Below are positions 1 through 8,002 of a stretch of DNA of 64,000 nt, one piece after another. Each line of letters opens with the position of its first letter. The stretch's first letter is position 1. Position numbers and translations under genes: made by a program. The notes below the pieces were generated by a model. That model saw only the letters and a program-made list of their open reading frames with translations, was not told the origin of the DNA and made no database searches. The stretch is from Verrucomicrobiota bacterium (GTDB lineage Bacteria > Verrucomicrobiota > Verrucomicrobiia > Opitutales > Opitutaceae): the NCBI GenBank assembly GCA_016721945.1, contig JADKHC010000005.1, forward strand, positions 62,001 to 126,000. Reading direction: 5' to 3'.

Positions 1-226
1 CCGCAGGTTTTTCTTCCTGCTTCCCTTCGCCCCGCAGCAACAGCCCGGCTAGAACACCGGCGGCAAAAAGCGCGAAAAACACGAAGGCCGCCGGCTGCGA
101 GATCTTCTTTCCTGGCAAAATAGGAAAGTTGAAATCGACCGTGTGTGTGTTGTTCATGCCAACATAAAGCACGACAAATAACAAAATAAGAACGCCCAGA
201 CCGCGGAGGAAGAATTTGGAATTCAT
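1..226 (-). CDS. LapA-like small membrane protein (DUF1049), 3' end cut by window edge
   Basis: The reading frame starts at an ATG and runs off the left edge of the window with 75 codons visible and no stop. It has an N-terminal membrane segment (about residues 6-22, FLRGLGVLILLFVVLYVGMN), a short loop with the NNTHTVDFNF pattern, a second hydrophobic stretch (about 45-62, AAFVFFALFAAGVLAGLLL), then a charged tail beginning RGEGKQEEKP. Two helices joined by a short 'V.F.......' loop is the layout of the lipopolysaccharide-assembly LapA/DUF1049 family, whose members are small inner-membrane proteins. It is divergent from the rRNA methylase gene to its right. The family assignment rests on topology and the loop pattern only. 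Confidence 0.6.
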   Translation of the reverse strand, partial: MNSKFFLRGLGVLILLFVVLYVGMNNTHTVDFNFPILPGKKISQPAAFVFFALFAAGVLAGLLLRGEGKQEEKPA

Positions 227-335
227 GACTTAAATATGAAAGGGCGTGAACCGTTTCAGGCCCAACCGCGCATCGCAAAGAAAAAACGCCGAGGTGTTGT
301 TTTGCCTTTGGCAACTTGTTGTATCTGCTCGCTCC

Positions 336-1097
336 ATGCTCACGAAGGCTGACATCGCCCGACTCCGCTCCTTGCGCGACAAGAAACATCGCGACGAAGC
401 CGGCCTGTTCGTCATTGAAGGCGAAAAAGTCGTGGCCGAACTGCTCGCTGCAGGCCATCCGCTGCTCGAACTTTACACCACACCTGACTGGGAAAAATCA
501 GCCGCAACCAGCGCAAAGCCTCCAGCGTCACACCCAGTCACGCCTGAAGAGATGGCCCGTATCAGCCATTTCCCTACACCTTCGACCGTGCTCGCCGTCG
601 GCAAGATCAAACGCCCAACTCTCGAACCAACCGTACTGAACCAAGGGCTCACCCTGTTACTCGACGGCATCCAGGACGCGGGCAACCTCGGCACACTCCT
701 GCGCATCGCCGATTGGTTTGCCTTTGACCGCATCGTCGCCTCGGCGGACTGCGTAGATTGCTTCAATCAAAAGGTTATCAACGCCAGCATGGGCTCCTTC
801 AGCCGTGTGCAATATTTCACCGCAGACCTGCCGGCCGCACTCGCCCATGTTACCGCACCCGTCCTCGGCTGTGACCTGGCAGGGAACGACGTGCACGCGC
901 TACCGCCGCTCAGAAACGCCATCGTTGCCATCGGCAGCGAAGGCCGTGGACTTTCCCCCGCCGTGCGCACATACGTGACCCAGTTTATAACTATTCCCCG
1001 ATTCGGTTCGGCCGAGTCGCTGAATGCCGCCGTCGCCGCCGCCATTGTTTGTGACAACCTGCGGCGCAATCTCGGGGCAAACCAGCCGCAAGACTGA
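336..1097 (+). CDS. TrmH/SpoU-family RNA 2'-O-methyltransferase
   Basis: A 253-residue protein that should transfer a methyl group from S-adenosylmethionine to a ribose 2'-OH of rRNA or tRNA. The three SPOUT motifs are in order: motif 1 around LDGIQDAGNLGTLLRIADW (N and R conserved, about residues 108-126), motif 2 in AIVAIGSEGRGLSP (about 193-206), and motif 3 in SAESLNAAVAAAIV near the C terminus. The N-terminal part (LRDKKHRDEAGLFVIEGEKVVAELL) is the substrate-binding domain typical of RlmB/TsnR-like members. The frame is open further upstream, but this ATG begins exactly where family proteins start. Which nucleotide is modified cannot be told from sequence. Confidence 0.88.
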   Translation: MLTKADIARLRSLRDKKHRDEAGLFVIEGEKVVAELLAAGHPLLELYTTPDWEKSAATSAKPPASHPVTPEEMARISHFPTPSTVLAVGKIKRPTLEPTVLNQGLTLLLDGIQDAGNLGTLLRIADWFAFDRIVASADCVDCFNQKVINASMGSFSRVQYFTADLPAALAHVTAPVLGCDLAGNDVHALPPLRNAIVAIGSEGRGLSPAVRTYVTQFITIPRFGSAESLNAAVAAAIVCDNLRRNLGANQPQD

Positions 1098-1179
1098 AAC
1101 CCTAAACGCCATTTTCTGGCGGTTTCTCTCTTGCTTGGGGATTTGCAATTTCTTCCTGGCTACTAAAACTACGACTTCC

Positions 1180-1806
1180 ATGAAAAAATATATCGTCGAA
1201 TTCATCGGCACCTTCTTTCTCGTCTTCACTGTCGGCATGTCGGTCCGCAGCGGCGCGGAGCCTGTTGCTGCAGCCATCGCAATTGGTTCTGCGCTCATGG
1301 TTATGATTTTTGCTGGCGGCCATATTTCAGGCGGCCACTTCAATCCGGCGGTCACACTCGCCGTCACGTTGCGCGGCAAGGCCGAGCTTAAAGATTTCGT
1401 CCCTTACTGGGTCGCGCAATTCGCCGCCGGTGCCGTCGCCGCGCTGCTCGTCACCGCGCTCTTCAACGGCAAGCCCGCTGGTGGCGCTGCCCTTCATGGC
1501 ACCATGCCCTCGCTCATCGTGGAATTTCTCTTCACCTTCGCCCTCGCCTGGGTCGTCCTCAACACCGCCACCGCCAAAGGCACCTCGGGTAATTCCTTCT
1601 ACGGCCTCGCGATCGGCTTCACCGTGCTGACCGGTGCGATTGCCGTCGGCGGTATTTCGGGCGGCGCATTTAACCCGGCGGTCGGACTCGGTGTTTTCGT
1701 GATGGGCCTGGAAAATATCCAGCAGCTCGGCGTCTACCTAGTAGCCGACCTCGCCGGTGGTGCGGCCGCCGCCCTCGCCTTCAAATCACTCAACGGCCAG
1801 GAATAA
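1180..1806 (+). CDS. Aquaporin / MIP family channel lacking the selectivity-filter arginine
   Basis: A 208-residue inner-membrane channel of the major intrinsic protein family, with six predicted membrane helices and two half-helix NPA boxes: HFNPAVTLAV (Asn55) and AFNPAVGLGV (Asn165). In most water and glycerol channels the residue right after the second NPA is the arginine of the aromatic/arginine filter (NPAR). Here it is Val168, so the pore's narrowest point is probably wider or less selective. The start is the ATG before KKYIVEFIGTFFLVF, the usual first helix; the open frame upstream overlaps the preceding gene. It lies alone between the methylase gene and a terminator. Substrate unknown: water, glycerol or a small neutral solute. 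Confidence 0.87.
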   Translation: MKKYIVEFIGTFFLVFTVGMSVRSGAEPVAAAIAIGSALMVMIFAGGHISGGHFNPAVTLAVTLRGKAELKDFVPYWVAQFAAGAVAALLVTALFNGKPAGGAALHGTMPSLIVEFLFTFALAWVVLNTATAKGTSGNSFYGLAIGFTVLTGAIAVGGISGGAFNPAVGLGVFVMGLENIQQLGVYLVADLAGGAAAALAFKSLNGQE

Positions 1807-1831
1807 ACAACCGGTCAAAATCTCTAACTCG

Positions 1832-1862
1832 AAAGCCGCGCCCTCACCCGCGCGGCTTTTTC
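1832..1862 (+). terminator. Rho-independent terminator of the aquaporin gene
   Basis: An AAGCCGCG / CGCGGCTT stem with an 11-base loop is followed by TTTTT, 25 bases after the aquaporin stop. Confidence 0.85.
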
Positions 1863-1902
1863 ATGCCCAAAAACCGATGGGGTCACATCAAGAACCTGCA
1901 GA

Positions 1903-2343
1903 TCAAAAACCGAGCAGGCGTCTTGCGTGTGCCGCGATTTTCCAGCCAAGCAGAAAATCGACTGCGGCATATTCGTAAGCGGCAACGATGAGCCAGAAAA
2001 CAAACTGGTAACTCAACTTGGCGGTTTTGTGCCGGAAAATGCGTTGCGCCAGAAACGCTCCAGGCCAACCGCCGAGCAGCTCCAACAAGTGTAGTGCTTT
2101 TTCGGGTACACGCCAGTGTTCGGCCTCGGCCCGGCGCTTGTCGATCCATTGCGCAACAAAAGCCACCAGCGTGATACCAAAGACAGTCGCAACCACCAAA
2201 AGCGGTTCGCCAAACGCATCCAGTCGGATCAGCGCGACGACGGGCCCAACCAAGAGCAACGCCAGAAAGAAAACCTGCCAGAGACGAAGACCGGGGGGAC
2301 CGGCCTGCGTCTTTACCTGACGTCTACTGGAATCGTCGCCCAC
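1903..2343 (-). CDS. DUF1294 membrane protein
   Basis: A 146-residue protein with two hydrophobic segments near the N terminus (about 20-65), the DUF1294 signature RVPEKALHLLELLGGWPGAF and RHKTAKLSYQ in the middle, and a last membrane helix. Some family members carry an N-terminal cold-shock domain; this one does not. The start is a GTG four bases downstream of the RhlE-like helicase stop, so the two genes are almost certainly co-transcribed and translationally coupled. Function of the family is unknown; pairing with an RNA helicase is suggestive only. Confidence 0.75.
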   Translation of the reverse strand: MGDDSSRRQVKTQAGPPGLRLWQVFFLALLLVGPVVALIRLDAFGEPLLVVATVFGITLVAFVAQWIDKRRAEAEHWRVPEKALHLLELLGGWPGAFLAQRIFRHKTAKLSYQFVFWLIVAAYEYAAVDFLLGWKIAAHARRLLGF

Positions 2344-2346
2344 CGC

Positions 2347-3954
2347 TTACCGGCGCGCTCCGCGGTGCAGTCGGCTCACGGGTTTCGCGGAAGCAGCAAC
2401 GGTGTCGGCCAGCGCTTTTTCGTCGAACAGCGCCGAGTAGATGTAGGGAAAGCCTTCGATTTTCTTCCGCTCAATCGGAGCGCCGATAAAGCGTTCGATC
2501 GAACGTGCGTCGCGCACATTATCCTCGGTCACGAGGGTAAAAGCGTCGCCAGAGGCCTGCGCGCGGCCGGTGCGGCCGATGCGGTGAACGTAATCTTCGG
2601 GATTTTCAGGCACGTCGTAGTTGATGACATGTGACACGCCGGCGATGTCGAGTCCGCGCGCCGCGATATCGGTCGCCACGAGCACTTCGAATTTGCCGCT
2701 CTTGAAACCTTCGAGCGCTTCAACGCGTTCGCGCTGACTGCGGTCGGAGTGAATCACGCCCACCAGATGATCTTTTTGCAGGCGGCGAGCGATGCGATCC
2801 GCGCCAAATTTTGTGCGCGAGAAAATGATCACGCTCTTGTAGTCGGTGCGATCGAGCAGCATCTCGAGCAGTTCAAATTTCTGCGACTCCACCACCGGAT
2901 AAAACGCGTGGGCAATCGTCTCGGCTGGCGAACGGCGCTGACCGATCTTGATCTCAACCGGTTCACGTAGCGCCCAACCGGCCAGCGAGGCAAGTTCCGG
3001 CGGCATCGTGGCGGTGAAAAATAGCGTCTGCCGTTCCTTCGGGCACTTCTGCACGATGCGTTTCACGTCGGGCAGGAAACCCATGTCGAGCATGCGGTCG
3101 ACCTCGTCGAGCACGAGGATGTCGACATTGTCGAGGCGCACGTCGCCTTGCTCCATGTGATCGAGCAGACGGCCGGGCGTCGCGGCAAGGACATCAACGC
3201 CGCGATGCAGATCGTCGCGCTGCTTGCCGTATCCGACGCCACCATACACGACGGTCACGCGGAGATCGGTGAACTTGCTGAATTTCTTAAATGCTTCTTC
3301 GACTTGGAGCGCGAGTTCACGCGTCGGTTCGAGAATGAGGCAGCGCAGTTTTCCGTGGCCCGCGAGGAGTTGGAGAATCGGCAGTGCGAACGCGGCTGTT
3401 TTTCCCGTGCCCGTCTGGGCGGAGCCGATCACATCGCGGCCAGCCAGCACGACCGGGATGGCCTGTTGCTGGATGGGGGTTGGTTCGGCATAGCCCATCG
3501 CCTGCACGGCAAAAGCGAGTTGGTCGTTGAGGCCGAGCTTGGTGAAAGCGGTGTCCATCTTCGGCACATCGGCCGGTGGAGCGTATGCGGACTGCGGCGT
3601 GAGCTCAGGCTCGTAACGGGGTTGCAGTGAGCGCGCTGGTTCTTCGCGACGTGGATGCGAACGCGGGCCGCCCGGGCCCCGAGAACTGGGTTGGCCACTG
3701 TGGCCACTCTGCCGAGGTTTGCTGTGTGAACCCGCGCTGTGACCGCCCTGGCTCTGCCCGCCTTGCTTCGGACCACGAGGACCACCTTGCGGCTCCTGCC
3801 GCTCCTGTGTTGCCCGCGGCTTGTACGGTTTTTTGCCCTGCGCAGAAGCAGCCCTTGGCTGGCTATGGGTGTGCGAGGGTGCAGGTTTTGATTTTTCGGG
3901 CTTGGATTCCGCGCCGATGGTTTTGCGTATTTTAGCGAACAACTTCCGCAGCAT
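2347..3954 (-). CDS. DEAD-box RNA helicase, RhlE-like, with DEVD motif II
   Basis: A 535-residue ATP-dependent RNA helicase. The first ~140 residues are a low-complexity Gly/Ser/Gln/Pro/Arg tail, unusually placed at the N terminus. The core follows: Q motif (FTKLGLNDQLAFAVQAMGY then PTPIQQQ), motif I AQTGTGKT, Ia PTRELA, Ib TPGRLLD, II LDEVDRMLDMGF, III FFTATMP, IV VIIFSRTK, V ATDIAARGLDIAG, VI HRIGRTGRA. Motif II reads DEVD instead of DEAD and motif III TAT instead of SAT; both metal- and ATP-contacting acids are kept, so activity is expected. The start chosen is the ATG before LRKLFAKIRKTIG; an upstream in-frame ATG would extend into the divergent promoter. Role inferred: RNA or ribosome remodelling. 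Confidence 0.92.
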   Translation of the reverse strand: MLRKLFAKIRKTIGAESKPEKSKPAPSHTHSQPRAASAQGKKPYKPRATQERQEPQGGPRGPKQGGQSQGGHSAGSHSKPRQSGHSGQPSSRGPGGPRSHPRREEPARSLQPRYEPELTPQSAYAPPADVPKMDTAFTKLGLNDQLAFAVQAMGYAEPTPIQQQAIPVVLAGRDVIGSAQTGTGKTAAFALPILQLLAGHGKLRCLILEPTRELALQVEEAFKKFSKFTDLRVTVVYGGVGYGKQRDDLHRGVDVLAATPGRLLDHMEQGDVRLDNVDILVLDEVDRMLDMGFLPDVKRIVQKCPKERQTLFFTATMPPELASLAGWALREPVEIKIGQRRSPAETIAHAFYPVVESQKFELLEMLLDRTDYKSVIIFSRTKFGADRIARRLQKDHLVGVIHSDRSQRERVEALEGFKSGKFEVLVATDIAARGLDIAGVSHVINYDVPENPEDYVHRIGRTGRAQASGDAFTLVTEDNVRDARSIERFIGAPIERKKIEGFPYIYSALFDEKALADTVAASAKPVSRLHRGARR

Positions 3955-4113
3955 AATAAATAATTGGAAAGCGGGAGCGTCCTCATACTGGACAAGCTTT
4001 GCAACCACGGATGTTGCGCCCGGCACGGGGAGCGAAGCCGACAACTCCGATCAATCCCAACAGTTGACCCTGTCGTCCTTCCCCATACGCTGACGGCACT
4101 TCGAATACCTACC

Positions 4114-4563
4114 ATGGCCCGCACCTCGACCGCCAGCGACCCGGTAAAGCAGTTTTCGGTTTTCACAGAAAATCGCGTAGGACGTCTCTACGACCTCACC
4201 TCGCTGCTCAAGAAGCACAACGTCCATGTCATGGCCTGCACGATTCTCGACACCACGGATAGCACCATCATCCGCCTGATCGTCGACGATCCCGACCGAG
4301 CCCGAGAGCTTTTCGTCAACAACGACTATGCTTACACCGAGTGCGAAATCCTCGCCGTCGAACTCGAAGGCGAGTCGCAGTTCAAGGAAGTGCTCGCGGC
4401 GCTTTTCGAGGCCGAGATCAACATTCACTACGTCTACAGCTTCATCAAAAGGCCCGAGGGCAAAGTCGCGCTCGCCTTCAATATGGAAGACGCCGACGTC
4501 GCCGCTCAATCGCTCGGGCACCACGGCTTCAAAGTCCTCACGCAACACGACATCTCGCGCTGA
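4114..4563 (+). CDS. Tandem ACT-domain protein
   Basis: A 149-residue cytosolic protein made of two ACT modules and nothing else: the first about residues 13-80 (QFSVFTENRVGRLYDLTSLL...), the second about 86-149 (SQFKEVLAALFEAEINIHYV...). ACT pairs bind amino acids at dimer interfaces and act as regulatory subunits. The start ATG is chosen because the fold begins about 12 residues later; the frame is open further upstream with no domain in it. It is divergent from the helicase gene and convergent with the SRAP gene, so it is probably a single-gene unit. Ligand and partner unknown. Confidence 0.82.
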   Translation: MARTSTASDPVKQFSVFTENRVGRLYDLTSLLKKHNVHVMACTILDTTDSTIIRLIVDDPDRARELFVNNDYAYTECEILAVELEGESQFKEVLAALFEAEINIHYVYSFIKRPEGKVALAFNMEDADVAAQSLGHHGFKVLTQHDISR

Positions 4564-4569
4564 GGTGCA

Positions 4570-5286
4570 TCACAAATCCCACGCCAGCTGATCGTCGCTC
4601 GCTCCGGTTTGGGTATCCGCCGCCGCGATACAACCCTCGTCGTCGTTCACGACCGAGTTGACCCGCGACGACACCGGTCGCGCCTGCATCTCACTTGCGG
4701 GGAAAATCGCTAGAAACTCCCGCAATCCCGCCGACTTGGCGGCCGGATCGAGCCAGCGCTCGACCACCCTAGTCGGCAAGATCGCTGGCATGCGGTGATG
4801 AATTGGCTGCATAAGCTGGTTCGGCTCCGTCGTGATCACCGCACACGTTTCGAGTCGACCGCCATCCGGCGCGAGCCACGACTCCCACAAACCCGCTAGA
4901 AAGAACGGCTGCGCGTCGCGCAACTGAAACAACCACGGCTGTCGCGACCGCCCCAGCGCTTTCCACTCGTAGAAACCACTCGCCGGAATCAGGCAGCGAC
5001 GCGAATCGAAGGCTTCGCGAAACGACGGCTTGCCTTCCAGGCTCTCCGCCCGCGCGTTGACCAGCCCCGCGCCCGGCTCGTCGTTTTTCGACCACGCCGG
5101 AACCAAGCCCCAGCGCAGCGACACGAGCTCACGCACATCAGCTTTGGGCCTTGCCGTGCGCACCGCCGGAATCTTTGTCCCTGGCGCGATGTTATAGCGC
5201 GAAGCCAGTTCGGACACGCCACGCACGCCGAGTTGCTCCAGCATCTTGTTCAGATGTTCACGCAGGAGCAGGTAGCGACAGCACAT
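4570..5286 (-). CDS. SOS response-associated peptidase (SRAP, YedK/HMCES-like)
   Basis: A 238-residue SRAP protein. This family shields abasic sites in single-stranded DNA by a thiazolidine cross-link made with the N-terminal cysteine after Met removal. Cys2 is present (MCCRY; most relatives have MCGR), and the other active-site residues are visible: Asn77 in LVNARAE, Glu107 in SGFYEW and His164 in HHRMP. The order matches YedK (C2, N75, E105, H160, from memory). The gene ends 6 bases after the convergent ACT gene. The extra cysteine at position 3 is unusual but does not displace the catalytic one. Confidence 0.92.
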   Translation of the reverse strand: MCCRYLLLREHLNKMLEQLGVRGVSELASRYNIAPGTKIPAVRTARPKADVRELVSLRWGLVPAWSKNDEPGAGLVNARAESLEGKPSFREAFDSRRCLIPASGFYEWKALGRSRQPWLFQLRDAQPFFLAGLWESWLAPDGGRLETCAVITTEPNQLMQPIHHRMPAILPTRVVERWLDPAAKSAGLREFLAIFPASEMQARPVSSRVNSVVNDDEGCIAAADTQTGASDDQLAWDL

Positions 5287-5350
5287 AGGGGGAAACGTTT
5301 AGGGCGGTTTCAGTTAAACTGTAGCCGTTGTTGAGCCAGAGATAATATTG

Positions 5351-5393
5351 AATATGGAACTCAGGAAAACTGGAACGAACCAGTTTTATGTGT
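5351..5393. repeat. Dispersed intergenic repeat, copy 1 of 2 (43 bp)
   Basis: Matches 25108..25150 at 40 of 43 positions. This copy contains a perfect 8-bp inverted repeat, AAAACTGG and CCAGTTTT, around AACGAA. Both copies sit in intergenic DNA. Confidence 0.85.
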
Positions 5394-5462
5394 AGGGGCG
5401 CAATCTTGTTGCGCCCAGATACGAGGCTTACGGAACGGGCGCAGCAAGCCTGCACCCCTACA
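5391..5462. repeat. Inverted-end intergenic repeat (GTAGGGGCG type)
   Basis: A 72-bp stretch that opens with TGTAGGGGCG and closes with the near-complement CACCCCTACA; it also holds internal GCGCAA/TTGCGC and GGGCGCAGCA segments. An element at 36526..36580 has the same kind of ends. Confidence 0.65.
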
Positions 5463-5502
5463 GAACAGCACATGAGAAACGTTTTTCGGTTTACAGCGCT
5501 GT

Positions 5503-6834
5503 TTAACGATAGAGCCAGTACGGGCGGGTTTGCTCGCGGTAACTGAGTGCCTGCACACGCCAGTCGCGCAGAAAACCTTCGACGTCCACCCGCGCGCCGT
5601 CGCGCCGCAACGCATTCCACCACGCGGCCGAGCCCACATGTTTGTTGAACTTCGAGATGTCCGTGTTGCTCAGGTTCAGAAACGGATTGGGCGTCCGGTA
5701 ACGACACGCGAGCCGCATCATCTCGAAACTGATCTCCGTGGGCCGCCAGGTATTCCAGTCCGCCACCGTCACCAGCACACCGGCTGCCTGGCGACCGCTG
5801 CCGTCGATTGTGGTGGTTTTTTGGATACGCAGGCCGGAGAGCCGCAGGGCGTTGAGATCGCGTTCCAGTTGTTCGCTCGATTTTCCGCTGAAAGAAATTA
5901 CCTGAAACGAAAACGGCGGCCCCACGCTGTGATTGAAACCCGTCTCCTCGCAACCGAGGCCGATCATCGCGTAACCGACAACAGCGCCGAAATCGCAGAT
6001 CGACGGCGACGTCGCGATAAACTTCAGGCCCGTGTCAGGCCAGGTCATCTCGCGCCGCCAGCCGCGCATCGGCACGATGGTCAGGCGACCGCGGGCGCGA
6101 ATATTTTCCGGCACATCCATCACGCCCGGTTTGGAGGCGGCAAAACGTGCGAGTTCGCCAATGGTTAATCCGTGGACATACGGCACGGGAAACGCCCCCA
6201 CCCCGCTCCGCAGCTCGCGGTCGAGCAGCGGCCCATCCACTTTTAGTCCTCCCAACGGGTTCGGCCGGTCAAGCACGATGACTTCCACGCCGTTAAGAAA
6301 ACATGCGTCCATCGCATAGCGCATCGCGACGGCGTAGGTGTACGAGCGCACACCGATATCCTGCAGGTCGATCACGAGCGCGTCGATGGTCTTGAGTTGC
6401 GCGCGGGTGGGCTTCCGGTTTTTGCCGTGCAGCGAATAAACGGGCAGCCCCGTGCGCGCATCCACCGTGTCTTCGACATTCGCACTCGCTGCCTCGTTGC
6501 CATAAATTCCGTGCTCTGGTGCGAACAGGCACGTCAATTTCAACCCACGCGTGCGGCGCAACACTTCCACCGTGCTCACTCCGTGACGGTTTACCCCAGC
6601 CGGATGGGTGAGCAGGCCGAGCCGTTTTCCCCGCAAAGGTGCGAAGCCTTCGGACTCCAGCACATCGATGCCGAGCATCACGGTCGGCGTCATCGGCGGC
6701 GCCACAAACAGCGGCGCTCGAGCCGGACGCATCGGCGCAGAACGCTGCTGTCCCGCGCCGCAGCAGCAAAGAGCGAGCAGCGGCACGAGCCATGAGATAA
6801 CCGGCAGCGGGATGAAGCCGAACACGACGCGCAT
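5503..6834 (-). CDS. DUF1343 exo-beta-N-acetylmuramidase, NamZ-like, exported
   Basis: About 443 residues of a DUF1343 protein; characterised members (NamZ, glycoside hydrolase family 171) release N-acetylmuramic acid from the end of peptidoglycan fragments. Family landmarks are clear: GIDVLESEGFAPLRGKRLGL, LLTHPAGVNRHG, LFAPEHGIYG (with the proposed catalytic Glu), DLQDIGVRSYTYAVAM, and VLDRPNPLGG. The start chosen (ATG before RVVFGFIPLPVISWL) gives an export signal, a hydrophobic stretch ending ...LLALCCCGAG; an in-frame ATG 57 bases upstream would put 19 charged residues before it. The three adjacent cysteines could include a non-canonical lipobox. The upstream side is an abnormal homopolymer tract. 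Role inferred: cell-wall turnover in the periplasm. Confidence 0.85.
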   Translation of the reverse strand: MRVVFGFIPLPVISWLVPLLALCCCGAGQQRSAPMRPARAPLFVAPPMTPTVMLGIDVLESEGFAPLRGKRLGLLTHPAGVNRHGVSTVEVLRRTRGLKLTCLFAPEHGIYGNEAASANVEDTVDARTGLPVYSLHGKNRKPTRAQLKTIDALVIDLQDIGVRSYTYAVAMRYAMDACFLNGVEVIVLDRPNPLGGLKVDGPLLDRELRSGVGAFPVPYVHGLTIGELARFAASKPGVMDVPENIRARGRLTIVPMRGWRREMTWPDTGLKFIATSPSICDFGAVVGYAMIGLGCEETGFNHSVGPPFSFQVISFSGKSSEQLERDLNALRLSGLRIQKTTTIDGSGRQAAGVLVTVADWNTWRPTEISFEMMRLACRYRTPNPFLNLSNTDISKFNKHVGSAAWWNALRRDGARVDVEGFLRDWRVQALSYREQTRPYWLYR

Positions 6835-6894
6835 TCGTGCGACGCATGCACGAGTACGCTCCTGCGGTCCAGCCGTTTTCGCCATTTCCATCCG

Positions 6895-6956
6895 GCGGGG
6901 GGGGGGACCGGGGAAAAAAAAAAAAAGGAGGGGGGGGAGGGCGGGAAGGGGGGTTC
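6895..6956. repeat. Homopolymer tract (G10, A13, G8 runs)
   Basis: About 60 bases made almost only of G and A on the + strand, with runs of ten G, thirteen A and eight G. Nothing else in the window resembles it. It begins a few bases from the first possible start codon of the NamZ-like gene. It is either a mis-assembled or filled junction or a true slippage-prone tract. Confidence 0.85.
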
Positions 6957-7000
6957 CTTGGTCGGTGAAACCTTCTTAAAGGATTCACGACACAACCCAT

Positions 7001-7067
7001 TCAGCTTTGGTTCTTTGCATCTTTGTAGTTCAAGCTGGATTGCAGAATTTAGCTTCATGCGATTGTC
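7001..7067. repeat. Dispersed intergenic repeat, copy 1 of 2
   Basis: Shares TCAGCTTTGGTTCTTTG, then TAGTTCAA-CTGGATTGC and a looser 3' part, with 60732..60780. This copy has an extra 8 bases (CATCTTTG) that look like a local duplication. Confidence 0.75.
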
Positions 7068-7147
7068 GTCAAACTCGGGTCGCGGTCGGAAACGCCACAT
7101 CGCTATTTACCACGGCACTTCGATCCACATACATGGTCGCACATCCG

Positions 7148-7996
7148 ATGAAACTTTTCCGCCTGCTCACGCTCTTCTGCGCACTCGCGATCACCTTTCC
7201 CACGTGGGCCCACGCCGACAACACCGTCGCCGAGAAAAAACTTAAGGAGCTCGTCACCCGCCAGAAAACAGTTTTCGCCGATGCGGAAAAAGCCGGCAAC
7301 GACCTCGATGAAGAAAATCTCCGCTCGCAACTCCAGCAGCTCTGCAACGAATACGACGCCCTCCTGCGCCTGAATCCGCGCGACGTCCCTCTCCTCGTTT
7401 CCTACGCGATGCTGCTCGGCAAAGTCGATAATCGCAAAGACTCCATCACGCTCCTCCTCCGGGCCAACGCCATCGACAAGAACCTGCCCCTCGTGAAAAA
7501 CCAGCTGGGCAACTATCTCGCCGAAGAAGGAAAACCCGTCGAAGCCATGAATTATTTCCTCTCGGCCATCCAACTCGAACCAAAGGAACCGCTCTATCAC
7601 TACCAACTCGGCACGCTCCTCGTCGAAGCCCGCGACGACTTTCTCCGAACCGGCCAGTGGACCCGCGCGCAACTCGACAAGGCCATGCAAGACGCCTTCG
7701 AAAAAGCCATGGAATGCGCACCCGACGACTGGCGCTACGCCTACCGCTACGGCCTTTCGTTCTACGACCTCGACCTCGCCGAATGGGAAGCCGCGCTGCA
7801 ATTCTGGCAGGCCTTCGAGCAGAAACTAAAACCCGGCGTCGAACAACAAACCTGCCGCCTCCACCAAGCCAAAGTCCGCCTCGCCCAAAAACACTACGAC
7901 GAAGCCCGCATCCTGCTCGCCACCGTGAACGAACCCATCCTCGCCAAGCAGAAGGAAAAGCTGGTTGCGGAAATGAGCGACGCTAACAAAAAGTAA
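7148..7996 (+). CDS. Secreted tetratricopeptide-repeat protein
   Basis: A 282-residue protein with a clear signal peptide (MKLFRLLTLFCALAITFPTW, cleavage near AHAD) and at least three TPR-like helical pairs between about residues 60 and 215 (patterns LLRLNPRDVPLLVSYAMLLG, LLRANAIDKNLPLVKNQLG and FLSAIQLEPKEPLYHYQLG). TPR solenoids are protein-docking scaffolds, so it is likely a periplasmic or outer-membrane assembly factor; no enzyme domain is seen. A slightly longer start (MVAHP, 15 bases upstream) is possible. It is followed after 6 bases by the M50 protease gene, so the two are probably one transcript. Confidence 0.78.
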   Translation: MKLFRLLTLFCALAITFPTWAHADNTVAEKKLKELVTRQKTVFADAEKAGNDLDEENLRSQLQQLCNEYDALLRLNPRDVPLLVSYAMLLGKVDNRKDSITLLLRANAIDKNLPLVKNQLGNYLAEEGKPVEAMNYFLSAIQLEPKEPLYHYQLGTLLVEARDDFLRTGQWTRAQLDKAMQDAFEKAMECAPDDWRYAYRYGLSFYDLDLAEWEAALQFWQAFEQKLKPGVEQQTCRLHQAKVRLAQKHYDEARILLATVNEPILAKQKEKLVAEMSDANKK

Positions 7997-8002
7997 GTCT
8001 TC

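Noticed and set aside
5258..5953. A 231-residue reverse-strand frame overlapping the NamZ-like and SRAP genes
   Set aside because: It crosses intergenic repeats, has no domain and is out of frame with both neighbours.
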